Source: UBA12079 sp964608745
GTDB taxonomy: Bacteria > Patescibacteriota > Minisyncoccia > Phycocordibacterales > UBA12079
Assembly (NCBI GenBank): GCA_964608745.1
Contig: CAZSPC010000011.1
Span: 1-27,473, forward strand
Reading direction: 5' to 3'
DNA length: 27,473 bases
Under the pieces are notes generated by a model. The model saw only the letters and a program-made list of their open reading frames with translations. It did no database searches and had not been told where the DNA came from. Of the stretch, positions 7,009 through 13,678 are shown in pieces. A program made the position numbers and the translations under genes. Positions within the stretch are counted from its first letter, which is position 1, and each line of letters starts with the position of its first letter.

Positions 7009-7437
7009 AACCCCAATTTCCCCCAATTTCTCTGCTAAACTATCAGCCTGGCCCTGAATTCTTTCTTTGTAAGCCTTCCAAGCTTTTTCATCCCAAATTT
7101 CAATATGTGAGTGGACTCCAGTTAATACAACTTTCGTTTTTAGCTTTGCAAAAGACTTTAAGAAATCCGGTACAAGCATTCTTCCAATTGAATCAATATT
7201 TACTTCGACTGCTCCCGCTAACATAAATCGATTAAAACCTCTCTGGTCTGATTGCCCCATCGACAGTTGGCTTAATTTTTCTGAAACTTTTTTCCATTCA
7301 GCTAATGTATACACAAACAAACAATTATCTAACCCGTGGGTCATAATTACCTTTTTTCCCATTTCCTTACGAAATTTCGCAGGTAATGAAACCCTCTTTT
7401 TCGTATCTATTGTGTGTGTATATTCTCCTATGAGCAT
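7003..7437 (-). CDS. mraZ: Transcriptional regulator MraZ
   Basis: DNA-binding repressor of its own division/cell-wall operon (144 aa, usual size). It has two SpoVT-AbrB-like half-domains: residues 1-47 begin MLIGEYTHTIDTKKRVSLPAKFR, and residues 76-120 contain VNIDSIGRMLVPDFLK. Ring-shaped oligomers of this family bind arrays of TGGGN boxes. Such an array is present upstream at 7634-7679, so autoregulation is likely. It is the first gene of the cluster. The leader is about 200 nt and mostly made of the AT-rich repeat at 7505-7632, an unusually long 5' region. Confidence 0.96.
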   Translation of the reverse strand: MLIGEYTHTIDTKKRVSLPAKFRKEMGKKVIMTHGLDNCLFVYTLAEWKKVSEKLSQLSMGQSDQRGFNRFMLAGAVEVNIDSIGRMLVPDFLKSFAKLKTKVVLTGVHSHIEIWDEKAWKAYKERIQGQADSLAEKLGEIGVI

Positions 7438-7504
7438 AAAAATCTGTCTTATTGATTAATCAAATGTTATATATTATTGGAAAATAATTTTATATCTGCT
7501 AGTC

Positions 7505-7632
7505 AAATTTTTAATTTATAATTTAAAATTTTTAAACAATTTTTAATAAACAAATTTCCAATGTTTTAAACATTTTTTTCATTTTGTCATTGTTTATAAA
7601 TTCATAAATTATAAATTAAAAATTCTTATATT
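7505..7632. repeat. AT-rich inverted-repeat element, copy 2 (mraZ leader)
   Basis: Same plan as 6883-7008: AATTTTTAATTTATAA-type arm, TTTTTAAACAATTTTTAAT, a central ATGTTTTAAACAT, then TTGTTTATAAATTCATAAAT and AAAAATTCTTATA. It lies between the MraZ-box promoter and the mraZ ATG and would be transcribed as leader. Confidence 0.6.
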
Positions 7633-7633
7633 T

Positions 7634-7679
7634 TCCCACAACTTCCCACTTGCATACCATTATATACCACCATTTGCCA
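7634..7679 (-). promoter_or_regulatory. MraZ box array and division-cluster promoter
   Basis: Five direct boxes on the minus strand, in order TGGCA, TGGTA, TGGTA, TGGGA, TGGGA (plus strand 7675, 7665, 7655, 7644, 7634), spaced 10, 10, 11 and 10 bp. This matches the TGGGN arrays known for MraZ. A TATAAT (7659-7664 minus) sits inside the array, so bound MraZ would block RNA polymerase. No good -35 was seen. Confidence 0.8.
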
Positions 7680-7707
7680 CAAAACTAATAAAGTTATCCA
7701 CATCGTA

Positions 7708-7734
7708 AAAAACCACGATTTTACCGTGGTTTTT
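7708..7734. terminator. Bidirectional terminator-like hairpin
   Basis: AAAAACCACG/CGTGGTTTTT, 10-bp perfect arms, 7-nt loop, with A-run and T-run built in. It insulates the mraZ promoter from the accessory region to its right. Confidence 0.65.
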
Positions 7735-7770
7735 CAATTTTCATTTAACAATTTTCAATTTCCATTTTTC

Positions 7771-7875
7771 AACGGCTCAGTGGATTGAGCCGTTCGGCTA
7801 TCCTACGACTCAACAAAGACCCAAAATAGCTAATTAACTCAACAGGTTGAGTTATTTAAAAGGCTTTGCTGAGCC
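7771..7875. repeat. Cluster of GGCTCA hairpins, copy 1
   Basis: Successive hairpins AACGGCTCA/TGAGCCGTT (7771-7794), TAACTCAAC/GTTGAGTTA (7835-7854) and GGCTTTGCTGAGCC (7862-7875). A similar cluster with the same motifs in a different order is at 13679-13754. No ORF is present. Confidence 0.5.
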
Positions 7876-7886
7876 ATAATTTAAAT

Positions 7887-7918
7887 ACCACTAAAATTGC
7901 TATATCAATTTTAGTGGT
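7887..7918. repeat. 13-bp hairpin
   Basis: Perfect arms ACCACTAAAATTG/CAATTTTAGTGGT with a 6-nt loop. It lies between the GGCTCA cluster and the terminator of the 7983-8219 gene. Confidence 0.5.
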
Positions 7919-7926
7919 AAGGGATA

Positions 7927-7967
7927 CCAAACAAAAAAGCCACAAGCTGTATGAAACAACTGTGGCT
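7927..7967 (-). terminator. Terminator of the 78-aa gene (cassette terminator copy A)
   Basis: On the minus strand the stem AGCCACA...TGTGGCT is followed by TTTTTTGTTTGG. The 25 bases at 7927-7951 recur exactly at 8834-8858. It lies 15 bp after the stop of the 7983-8219 gene. Confidence 0.7.
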
Positions 7968-7982
7968 ATATGAAAAAACTTA

Positions 7983-8219
7983 TTACTCTTTCATCTTCTC
8001 AAGAAACTTAGCAGTACCACAACCCGCAAGTCGTGTAGACACCAAGATCACACTTAGTCCTATAATTGCAGTACCGATTATGCCCATATGTGGACTAACA
8101 ACATCTATGAGAAGGTCCAAAAAACACAGAAATAACAGGAATGAACAAACCCACAAAAATGGGATAAATAACCACAGATTCGAGTAAAAAAGATTTTTTA
8201 TTGATAGATTACAACACAT
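7983..8219 (-). CDS. Small membrane protein, unknown (78 aa)
   Basis: Two hydrophobic segments (about residues 14-37 and 43-64), a short basic N-terminus and a charged tail KFLEKMKE. A strong SD (AAGGAGG, then AAGGCGG) lies just before the ATG. A TTGACA promoter is at 8294-8299 and a terminator follows the stop, so this is a complete single-gene unit. No family recognised. Promoter and terminator closely match those of the zinc-ribbon unit at 8834-10430. It is divergent from hicB: the two genes share the 135 bp between 8219 and 8355. Confidence 0.75.
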   Translation of the reverse strand: MCCNLSIKNLFYSNLWLFIPFLWVCSFLLFLCFLDLLIDVVSPHMGIIGTAIIGLSVILVSTRLAGCGTAKFLEKMKE

Positions 8220-8267
8220 CCGCCTTCCTCCTTTTTTAGTTTTTTGATTTTGCCTGCTTACCTGGTT

Positions 8268-8322
8268 ATTAGGATATACAAAAATCTTATATTTGTCAAC
8301 CCCACTTACTATTTTTTATTTG
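8268..8322 (-). promoter_or_regulatory. Promoter of the 78-aa gene (cassette promoter copy A)
   Basis: On the minus strand GTGGGGTTGACAAAT carries the -35 (TTGACA, 8299-8294). TATATC follows at 15 bp, or TATCCT at 17 bp. About 45 bp around it match 10380-10432, upstream of the interrupted zinc-ribbon gene. Confidence 0.6.
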
Positions 8323-8339
8323 CCCCTACTAAAATTTTC

Positions 8340-8348
8340 TGTTATTAT
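8340..8348 (+). promoter_or_regulatory. Extended -10 of hicBA
   Basis: TG-T-TATTAT ends 6 nt before the ATG at 8355. This supports that start over the longer open frame from 8244 and implies a leaderless mRNA. The preceding AAAATTTTCTGTTAT is shared with the secG promoter. Confidence 0.5.
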
Positions 8349-8354
8349 TTAAGC

Positions 8355-8591
8355 ATGAAAAATTCTAAAAAAATTTTTGAATATCCTGTAATTTTTGAAC
8401 CCGCTATCGAAGGTGGGTATAATGTCTCGTTCCCAAACTTCCCTGGCTGTGTTACATTTGGAAATACTTTTGAAGAAGCCCAACAAATGGCAAAAGAGGC
8501 TCTTTCGCTTTGGATTGAAACATTGAAAGGAGAAAACAAATACCAGGAACCCCTATCTCCTATTATTAGCCAAGTAGCAGTAGAAGCTTAG
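8355..8591 (+). CDS. hicB: HicB-like antitoxin
   Basis: 78-aa protein of the HicB (UPF0150) fold: YPVIFEP, then GGYNVSFPNFPGCVTFGNTFEEAQQMAKEAL, the typical partial RNase H-like core. It binds and neutralises HicA. There is no C-terminal DNA-binding extension, so it is a minimal form. The open frame continues upstream to 8244, but those codons cover the shared promoter repeat. The -10 placement and family alignment support ATG 8355. The toxin gene follows after 21 bp. The order antitoxin-toxin is the reverse of the commonest hicAB order but is known in the family. Confidence 0.88.
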   Translation: MKNSKKIFEYPVIFEPAIEGGYNVSFPNFPGCVTFGNTFEEAQQMAKEALSLWIETLKGENKYQEPLSPIISQVAVEA

Positions 8592-8612
8592 AAATAACGA
8601 GCTAACAAATTA

Positions 8613-8825
8613 ATGAAACCACTAAACGCCAAGAAAACCATAAAAATTCTTTTGGAAAATGGTTTCATATTAGTGAGACAAAAAGGAAGTCACCAAATCT
8701 TCAAACACAGCATTAATGGAAATATGGTAATAGTTGCTTCCCACAACAAAAACAAGCCTATTAAAATAGGTACTTTTTTAACAATTATCAAACAATCAAA
8801 ATTACCGCCAGAAAAATTTGAATAA
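8613..8825 (+). CDS. hicA: HicA-like mRNA interferase toxin
   Basis: 70-aa protein with the dsRBD-like HicA fold: KKTIKILLENGFILVRQKGSHQIFKH, where the His of GSH is the expected catalytic residue, then VIVASHNKNKPIKIGTFLTIIKQ. HicA toxins cleave mRNA. Length is typical. It is 21 bp downstream of hicB in one operon and ends 8 bp before a two-way terminator at 8834-8876. All key features look intact, so the pair is probably functional. Confidence 0.9.
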   Translation: MKPLNAKKTIKILLENGFILVRQKGSHQIFKHSINGNMVIVASHNKNKPIKIGTFLTIIKQSKLPPEKFE

Positions 8826-8833
8826 TTTTTTTT

Positions 8834-8876
8834 CCAAACAAAAAAGCCACAAGCTGTACAAAACAGTTGTGGTTTT
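8834..8876. terminator. Two-way terminator of hicA and the 36-aa ORF (copy B)
   Basis: Stem built from AAAGCCACAAGCTG and CAGTTGTGGTTTTT. The T-run on the plus strand serves hicA and the T-run on the minus strand (GGCTTTTTTG) serves the unit from the right. Near-copy of 7927-7967. Confidence 0.75.
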
Positions 8877-8936
8877 TAAAGGCCAAAAGAACATCAACAA
8901 TTTCTGTTGCCAGGCTTGTCAGACCCCGAATCTTAT

Positions 8937-9047
8937 TCACTTTTTCCGAAAAATTCGGAAAATTCTCCTGAGAATTTTCCAAACAGCTTTCTCCAGTTGT
9001 TTGTTGTATTTCTCAAGAGAAATATGAAAATGATCAATGGTTCTCAT
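8937..9047 (-). CDS. 36-residue cationic amphipathic small ORF
   Basis: GGAGG lies 9 nt before the ATG at 9047. The peptide begins MRTIDHFHISLEKYNKQLEK, and its C-terminal half (AVWKILRRIFRIFRKK) alternates hydrophobic and basic residues, as in an amphipathic helix. Such composition occurs in membrane-active peptides and small toxins, but no family is recognised. It lies 62 bp after the stop of the zinc-ribbon gene (9110-10324, minus), with no clear promoter of its own, so the two were probably one operon ending at 8834-8876. The IS now separates it from the promoter. Hairpins lie inside the C-terminal coding part, and another frame stays open past the stop, so a frameshifted longer gene is an alternative. 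Confidence 0.4.
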   Translation of the reverse strand: MRTIDHFHISLEKYNKQLEKAVWKILRRIFRIFRKK

Positions 9048-9213
9048 CTTTTTTGTCCTCCGTTTTTTCTTAAAAAAGATCTCCACATACATTGAATAAG
9101 ATCAGAAAACTAACCAAATAAAGCTTCAATTCTTCCTTTTCCACATTCAATGCAATGATTATCTTCTGGAAACAATTCTACACCACAAAAATTACATTGT
9201 GGTAATAGAGACA

Positions 9214-10220
9214 TGTAATGTGCACACACATATGGCACTTTTTGATAGATTATTAACTAATGTCTATTAAAATGTCACAAACAATACAAGAAGAGAGGTT
9301 TAGAACAATTAAACCAATATTAGATAAAGAAATATCTATTAAAAAGTTATCAAGTATATCTCCGTATGGAGAAAGAACAATTAAACGATGGTTAAGTAAT
9401 TATCGTAAATATGGAATGAATGGTTTAATTCCCAAAAACACAGAACCTAAAACACAACCAAACGAAACACCAATTTGGATAAAAGAAAGGATTATTAAAA
9501 TACGAAAACAAACAAAAAAATGTGCTTTAAAGATTCATTGGCAATTAGAAAAAGAAGGTATCTTTATTCATGAAAGAACAATAGGTAAAATATTGAAAAA
9601 AGAAGGTTTAGTAAGAAAATACAGAACAAAGAAAATTAAATACAAATATATTAAGGCAGAAAGACTTCCGGGTGAATTAGTTGAAGTAGATGTTAAATAT
9701 GTACCAGGAAGGCTTAAAAACAGAAGATATTACCAATATACAGCTATTGATACAGCCTCAAGATGGAGATGTTTAAAAATATATGATGAACAAAGTAGTT
9801 TTAATTCAATTAGATTTTTAGAATATGTGATAAGTAAGTTTGATTACAAAATTCAAGCAATTAAAACAGATAATCATGTCACTTTCACTAATTACTATGC
9901 TGGTGGATACAAAAGAAGTGATTTAACTGTTAAAACAATTCATTCTTTGGATCTGTTTTGTAATCAACATAATATTATTCATTATTTAATTGATAAAGGT
10001 AAACCAACTCAAAACGGAACGGTTGAAAGAAGCCATAGAGAAGACCAAGAAAAGTTTTATGAACAAAATAGATTTAAAAATATTAAAGATTTACAAGATA
10101 AACTTAAAATTTGGAATGATTATTACAATAACCTAGAACACTGTGGATTAAATGGAAAAACACCAAATGAAATGCTAGAATTGTATCAACAAAAAGTGCC
10201 AAAAGAGTGTACTTAAAACA
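9214..10220 (+). mobile_element. Complete IS481-like insertion sequence (1007 bp)
   Basis: Imperfect 31-bp terminal inverted repeats (9214-9244, 10190-10220) share TGGCACTTTTTG and begin TGT, giving TG...CA ends. A 4-bp target duplication GACA flanks both sides. One DDE transposase fills the element, and its stop lies inside the right repeat. The interrupted host gene can be rebuilt exactly, which confirms the ends. Confidence 0.92.
9260..10216 (+). CDS. IS481-family DDE transposase
   Basis: 318 aa. The N-terminal helix-turn-helix region (about residues 10-60, with GERTIKRWLSNYRKYG) is followed by a linker and an rve-type integrase core. Candidate catalytic residues are Asp144 (VEVDVKY), Asp204 (IKTDNHVTF) and Glu256 (QNGTVERSHRED). 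The gap between the second Asp and the Glu is 51 residues, wider than the classical 35, because of a YYAGGYKRSD-type insertion. The enzyme performs cut-and-paste or copy-out transposition of the IS. The frame is intact. It lies antisense to the zinc-ribbon gene it interrupts. Confidence 0.92.
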   Translation: MSIKMSQTIQEERFRTIKPILDKEISIKKLSSISPYGERTIKRWLSNYRKYGMNGLIPKNTEPKTQPNETPIWIKERIIKIRKQTKKCALKIHWQLEKEGIFIHERTIGKILKKEGLVRKYRTKKIKYKYIKAERLPGELVEVDVKYVPGRLKNRRYYQYTAIDTASRWRCLKIYDEQSSFNSIRFLEYVISKFDYKIQAIKTDNHVTFTNYYAGGYKRSDLTVKTIHSLDLFCNQHNIIHYLIDKGKPTQNGTVERSHREDQEKFYEQNRFKNIKDLQDKLKIWNDYYNNLEHCGLNGKTPNEMLELYQQKVPKECT

Positions 10221-10379
10221 GACATTTCCTGTCTACAAACTTTACAATAATGTCCCGATTCTTCTGACTGCCAATATTTGTACTCATTGCATTTTATACA
10301 ATACAGAGTAACTATTTCTGACATAATACTACCTCCTTCTTTTAAATTAAATACTCAACATACCCCCATTACTCTAGCA

Positions 10380-10432
10380 GCTAGTTTATATCAAAAAAAA
10401 TTATTTGTCAACCCCACCTGCTATTTTTTTAC
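10380..10432 (-). promoter_or_regulatory. Promoter of the interrupted zinc-ribbon unit (cassette promoter copy B)
   Basis: Minus-strand GTGGGGTTGACAAAT with -35 TTGACA (10411-10406). TATAAA lies 15 bp on, or TAAACT at 17 bp. It matches 8268-8322. The SD and ATG follow about 60 nt downstream. Confidence 0.6.
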
Positions 10433-10619
10433 TTATCATATATACTTAGGTAAACATACAAATCAACAAATGATACTAATAATACGAATGGCAACAAATT
10501 TTAGAAAAACAAAAAAATATTTTTTAAGAAAACTTTGTTAAACAAATTTATTTCGTTACTTATAAAGTTTTAATAAATAATATTTGTATACATTCGTAGT
10601 ATTGGTATCATTTGTATAT

Positions 10620-10628
10620 TGGTATATT
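10620..10628 (+). promoter_or_regulatory. Extended -10 of rnr
   Basis: TG-G-TATATT, then 9 nt, then the ATG at 10638. It fits the near-leaderless pattern and argues against the upstream in-frame ATG at 10584. Confidence 0.45.
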
Positions 10629-10637
10629 CATTCGTAT

Positions 10638-12647
10638 ATGAAAAACAAACATAAAAAAAAGAAAAAAAGAAAATTTCAACATTCTAAATCTAGCAAAACA
10701 ATCGAGGGAAATATTATTTTAACCGCACGAGGTATTGGTTTTTTAAAAGATCCTTCCCTGTCCGAAGATATCAAAATTGATCAGGAACACCTTAATACTG
10801 CCCTGCATAATGATTTGGTTAAAGTAGCAACTCACAAAAGTAAGAGATCAAATCGAACGAAAGGACAAGTTACCGAGATTCTAGAAAGAGCTCAAACAGA
10901 ATTTGTCGGTACAGTTAATCAATTTGAAGGTGCTTTTTTCTTTACTCCAGACAACAAAAAAATATATCTAGATATCTCCCTTATCCAAAATAGAAAATTA
11001 GAGCGGGCAAAACCAAATGATAAAGTAATCGTAAAGATCGAAGAGTGGACAAACCCCAATAAAAACCCCAAAGGGGAAATTGTGAAAATACTTGGCCAAA
11101 AGGGAGTACACAATGTTGAGATGGAATCTATCGTATATGAAAAAGGTTTCCCCCCCACCTTCCCAAAAAATATCGAGAAAGAAGCTGAAAAAATAAAAGC
11201 ACGGGCTCCACAAGATTTAGAAACAGAAATTCAACGCAGAAAATCACAACCCAATCCCCCACCATCTGGATGGGATTTTCGTAATACAACCACCTTTACA
11301 ATTGATCCTTTTGATGCAAAAGACTTTGATGATGCACTTTCGTTTAAGGACTTGGGTAATAACACTTATGAAATTGGAATTCATATTGCCGATGTTACCC
11401 ACTATGTAAAAGAGGATTCTGAGATTGAAAAAGAAGCTCAAAAAAGAGCAACTTCTGTTTATCTTGTAGATAGAACGATTCCTATGCTTCCTGAAGTTCT
11501 TTCGAACGACTTATGTTCTCTCAATCCAAATGAAGACAAATTGGCCTTTTCTGCTATTTTTATTGTTAATGATAAATGTGAAGTTCAAGAAAGATGGTTT
11601 GGAGAAACAATTATAAATTCAGATAAACGATTTACTTATAAAGAAGCTCAAAGAAATATCAATAGGCACGAAGGAGATTTTTGGAAAGAATTAGTTTTAT
11701 TAAATGAGATGGCTTTATTAAAAAGAAATCGTCGAACAAAAAATGGAGCGATTACTTTTGGCGGATTAGAAGTTCAATTTGAATTAGATAAAGAAGGTTT
11801 CCCTATCGCAGTCCATGAAAAAGAAATGTTTGAAACCAATGAATTGATTGAAGATTATATGCTCCTCGCCAATCGAGAGGTTTCGGAATATATTGATCGA
11901 CTAAACAAAAAAACAGGTGCAACCAATCCATTTGTTTATCGGGTTCATGACACACCCAAAAATGATGCAATCATAGAATTAAAAGCTTTTCTCCAAACTA
12001 TTGGTTTTGATTTAAAAGCAGATGAGTTTGGAAATATTGAGGCTAAAGACCTAAATCACTTACTTGATTTTATTCAAGGATTGGATGAAGAAGATTTAAT
12101 CGAAAAAGCAATTTTGAAATCAATGTCCAAAGCAGTTTACTCAACTAATAATATTGGGCATTTTGGTCTGGCATTTAAACACTATACGCACTTTACCTCA
12201 CCTATTAGACGCTACCCCGATATGATGGTTCATAGATTGATGAAAAGATATTTACAAGGAGAGGAAATATCAAATGAAGAAATTGGAAAATATAATCGAC
12301 TTTCTACTATTTCTACCGACCAAGAAATCGCCGCTGTTGACGCTGAGAGAAATTCTGAAAAATACAAATATGTTCAATATATGTCAGAAAGAATCGGAAA
12401 AGAATTTGATGGAGTCATTAGTGGAATCGTTGATTGGGGTGTTTATGTTCAAGAAATAGAAACAAAGGCAGAGGGGTTGGTACGCGTCTCAACTCTCAAA
12501 GGAGATTTTTTCAACGTGGATACAAAAAATTATCGTTTAGTTGGAGAAAAAACCGGACAAAAATACACTCTGGGTGATAGGGTGAAAATAAAAGTCACAG
12601 CAACAGATTTAGATAAACGAACTATTGATTTTGAAATTGTAACATAA
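10638..12647 (+). CDS. rnr: Ribonuclease R (RNB-family 3'-5' exoribonuclease)
   Basis: Processive 3'-5' exonuclease that degrades structured RNA (669 aa from this start). A very basic N-terminus (MKNKHKKKKKRKF) is followed by OB/cold-shock-like domains. The RNB core has TIDPFDAKDFDDALSF, with metal-binding Asp residues around 223-232, and HYTHFTSPIRRYPDMMVHRL. The C-terminal S1 domain has FDGVISGIVDWGVYVQ. Length is slightly short for the family. The longer frame from 10584 adds 18 hydrophobic residues unlike other RNase R proteins and overlaps the promoter, so 10638 is preferred. It ends just before a strong terminator. Confidence 0.94.
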   Translation: MKNKHKKKKKRKFQHSKSSKTIEGNIILTARGIGFLKDPSLSEDIKIDQEHLNTALHNDLVKVATHKSKRSNRTKGQVTEILERAQTEFVGTVNQFEGAFFFTPDNKKIYLDISLIQNRKLERAKPNDKVIVKIEEWTNPNKNPKGEIVKILGQKGVHNVEMESIVYEKGFPPTFPKNIEKEAEKIKARAPQDLETEIQRRKSQPNPPPSGWDFRNTTTFTIDPFDAKDFDDALSFKDLGNNTYEIGIHIADVTHYVKEDSEIEKEAQKRATSVYLVDRTIPMLPEVLSNDLCSLNPNEDKLAFSAIFIVNDKCEVQERWFGETIINSDKRFTYKEAQRNINRHEGDFWKELVLLNEMALLKRNRRTKNGAITFGGLEVQFELDKEGFPIAVHEKEMFETNELIEDYMLLANREVSEYIDRLNKKTGATNPFVYRVHDTPKNDAIIELKAFLQTIGFDLKADEFGNIEAKDLNHLLDFIQGLDEEDLIEKAILKSMSKAVYSTNNIGHFGLAFKHYTHFTSPIRRYPDMMVHRLMKRYLQGEEISNEEIGKYNRLSTISTDQEIAAVDAERNSEKYKYVQYMSERIGKEFDGVISGIVDWGVYVQEIETKAEGLVRVSTLKGDFFNVDTKNYRLVGEKTGQKYTLGDRVKIKVTATDLDKRTIDFEIVT

Positions 12648-12655
12648 ACAAAAAT

Positions 12656-12689
12656 GGTAGGGGTCGGACCCCTACCTTTATTTTTTATT
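12656..12689 (+). terminator. rnr terminator
   Basis: 10-bp stem GGTAGGGGTC/GACCCCTACC, then TTTATTTTTT, 9 bp after the rnr stop. Confidence 0.85.
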
Positions 12690-12720
12690 AAAAATGCTTG
12701 GGACACTAATCCCAAGCATT
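12686..12720 (-). terminator. Terminator of the 12706-13591 unit, overlapping its last codons
   Basis: 11-bp arms AATGCTTGGGA/TCCCAAGCATT with a 6-nt loop. On the minus strand the T-run follows (plus strand 12688-12694). The 5' arm encodes the last residues NAWD and the loop contains the TAG stop codon. Confidence 0.75.
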
Positions 12721-12987
12721 GACTTTTACATTATTCCAGATTTCCCAACCATCCACACCTTTTTTGCCACCAGCTTTCTTACCGTATACAACAAAGCCAT
12801 ATTTTCTTTCTACTACCACAATAGGGCAACCATTTTTTAAAAAACAATAAACATCAATTACCTCTTTTAAAACCTTAATCAAGGATTCTATTTCTTCCTC
12901 AACTGATTTATCAAAATAGGAAGCCGGAACAGTATAGACTCGTGTTTTTGTATTACCTTCAATAAGTAAAAATTCTTTTTCACTCAT
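12706..12987 (-). CDS. Hypothetical protein (93 aa), third gene of an SD-led unit
   Basis: No family recognised. The sequence is mixed alpha/beta in look, with a polar first half (KSVEEEIESLIKVLKEV, probably helical) and a Gly/Lys-rich loop (GKKAGGKKG) near the end. The open frame starts at 13005, but its first codons (ATG GAG GAG GTG) are the Shine-Dalgarno itself (GGAGGAGG). The seventh codon, ATG at 12987, lies 7-8 nt after it and is the likely start. It lies 21 bp from the preceding gene. Its terminator overlaps the stop codon. Confidence 0.75.
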   Translation of the reverse strand: MSEKEFLLIEGNTKTRVYTVPASYFDKSVEEEIESLIKVLKEVIDVYCFLKNGCPIVVVERKYGFVVYGKKAGGKKGVDGWEIWNNVKVNAWD

Positions 12988-13008
12988 TATCATCACCTCC
13001 TCCACAGC

Positions 13009-13290
13009 CTAACTAACTAATGTTGGTTTTTGTTTATTTAAAAACATCTCACCGGTGAAAGAAAGTGTATAAACAATTCCTCCATTACCATCGACATCAC
13101 AACAAACAAAACTCTTTTGTAACAAAATAGAAAACGAATCAATAAAACTATCTCTTGTTTCTTCTAACTCCTTCTTAGAAGAAAATTCGTAACCAAAAAA
13201 TATTTTGCCCAACTCCTCAACAGATATTCCACTTGGACTATCTCTTAAAACTTTTAATATATCAATCGTCTGAATTAACTTCTTGCTCAT
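13009..13290 (-). CDS. Hypothetical protein, possible winged-helix (93 aa)
   Basis: Starts MSKKLIQTIDILKVLRDSP, then GISVEELGKIFFGYEFSSKKE. Helical segments followed by a YTLSFTGEMFL strand resemble a winged helix-turn-helix, but no signature is clear. The SD (GAGGAGG) lies inside the upstream gene and the two genes overlap by 29 bp, so they are translationally coupled. It could be a small regulator of its own unit; this is inference only. Confidence 0.7.
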   Translation of the reverse strand: MSKKLIQTIDILKVLRDSPSGISVEELGKIFFGYEFSSKKELEETRDSFIDSFSILLQKSFVCCDVDGNGGIVYTLSFTGEMFLNKQKPTLVS

Positions 13291-13591
13291 AATGAACCTC
13301 CTCTACAAAAACAGTGTTATCTAATTTCCAATTCATATATTCCAATGGATTTTCTTTTACCTGTACATATAAGTTAAATTTTTGGGTTCTATCGTTTTTT
13401 ACAACAACGATGTGGCACTTTCTTTTCGGACATTCTCCTATATAAAAATATCCAGCAGTAGATAAAGCAGAAAATACACAAATAACATTCTCCCCCTTTT
13501 CGTCCAAATATCTGGGGTGTATCATCTCTATTTCTCTTTTCGTTTCATATTTTCTTTTTATCAAAAAAGTCTTCGTTTCTTGTTCACCCAT
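13262..13591 (-). CDS. Hypothetical protein (109 aa), first gene of an SD-led unit
   Basis: No family recognised. The sequence is polar, with no membrane segment; there are two cysteines close together (GECPKRKCHIVVV) and an acidic end (EVHYEQEVNSDD). GGAGG lies 7 nt before the ATG at 13591. It overlaps the next gene by 29 bp, and the third follows closely, so the three form one operon. A 6-bp palindrome CCTCTT-TGC-AAGAGG upstream (13653-13667) overlaps a possible -35. Confidence 0.7.
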   Translation of the reverse strand: MGEQETKTFLIKRKYETKREIEMIHPRYLDEKGENVICVFSALSTAGYFYIGECPKRKCHIVVVKNDRTQKFNLYVQVKENPLEYMNWKLDNTVFVEEVHYEQEVNSDD

Positions 13592-13652
13592 AAGTAAACC
13601 TCCAAATTTTGATGGTACAAAGATCTATTAAAAAGTAAACACTAAAATATAC

Positions 13653-13667
13653 CTCTTTGCAAGAGGA
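13653..13667 (-). promoter_or_regulatory. Operator-like palindrome upstream of the three-gene unit
   Basis: CCTCTT-TGC-AAGAGG, perfect 6-bp arms. Its centre contains TTGCAA, a possible -35. A weak TGTTTACT follows on the minus strand. It may be a binding site for a local regulator. Confidence 0.3.
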
Positions 13668-13678
13668 ACCTAAAACTG

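Larger units (their letters stand above)
9110..10324 (-). pseudogene. Double zinc-ribbon protein gene interrupted by an IS481-like element
   Basis: A strong SD (GAAGGAGG) precedes the ATG at 10324-10322. Reading down to 10221 gives 34 codons with C9-x2-C12 and C27-x2-C30. The frame is then cut by the IS (9214-10220). Removing the IS and one copy of the GACA duplication (9210-9213, 10221-10224) continues the frame through C40-x2-C43 and C54-x2-C57 to a TAG at 9110-9112. The total is 204 nt and 67 residues with four CxxC pairs, so two zinc ribbons of unknown role. The exact frame restoration argues for a recent insertion. The promoter is at 10380-10432. In its present state the gene is broken. 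Confidence 0.88.

Noticed and set aside
8818..9095. Plus-strand ORFs over the hicA terminator
   Set aside because: They run through a strong two-way terminator and are antisense to the SD-led 36-residue ORF; no initiation signal.
10278..10541. Plus-strand ORF of 87 codons right of the IS
   Set aside because: It is antisense to the zinc-ribbon start, its SD and the promoter repeat, and has no SD or family features.
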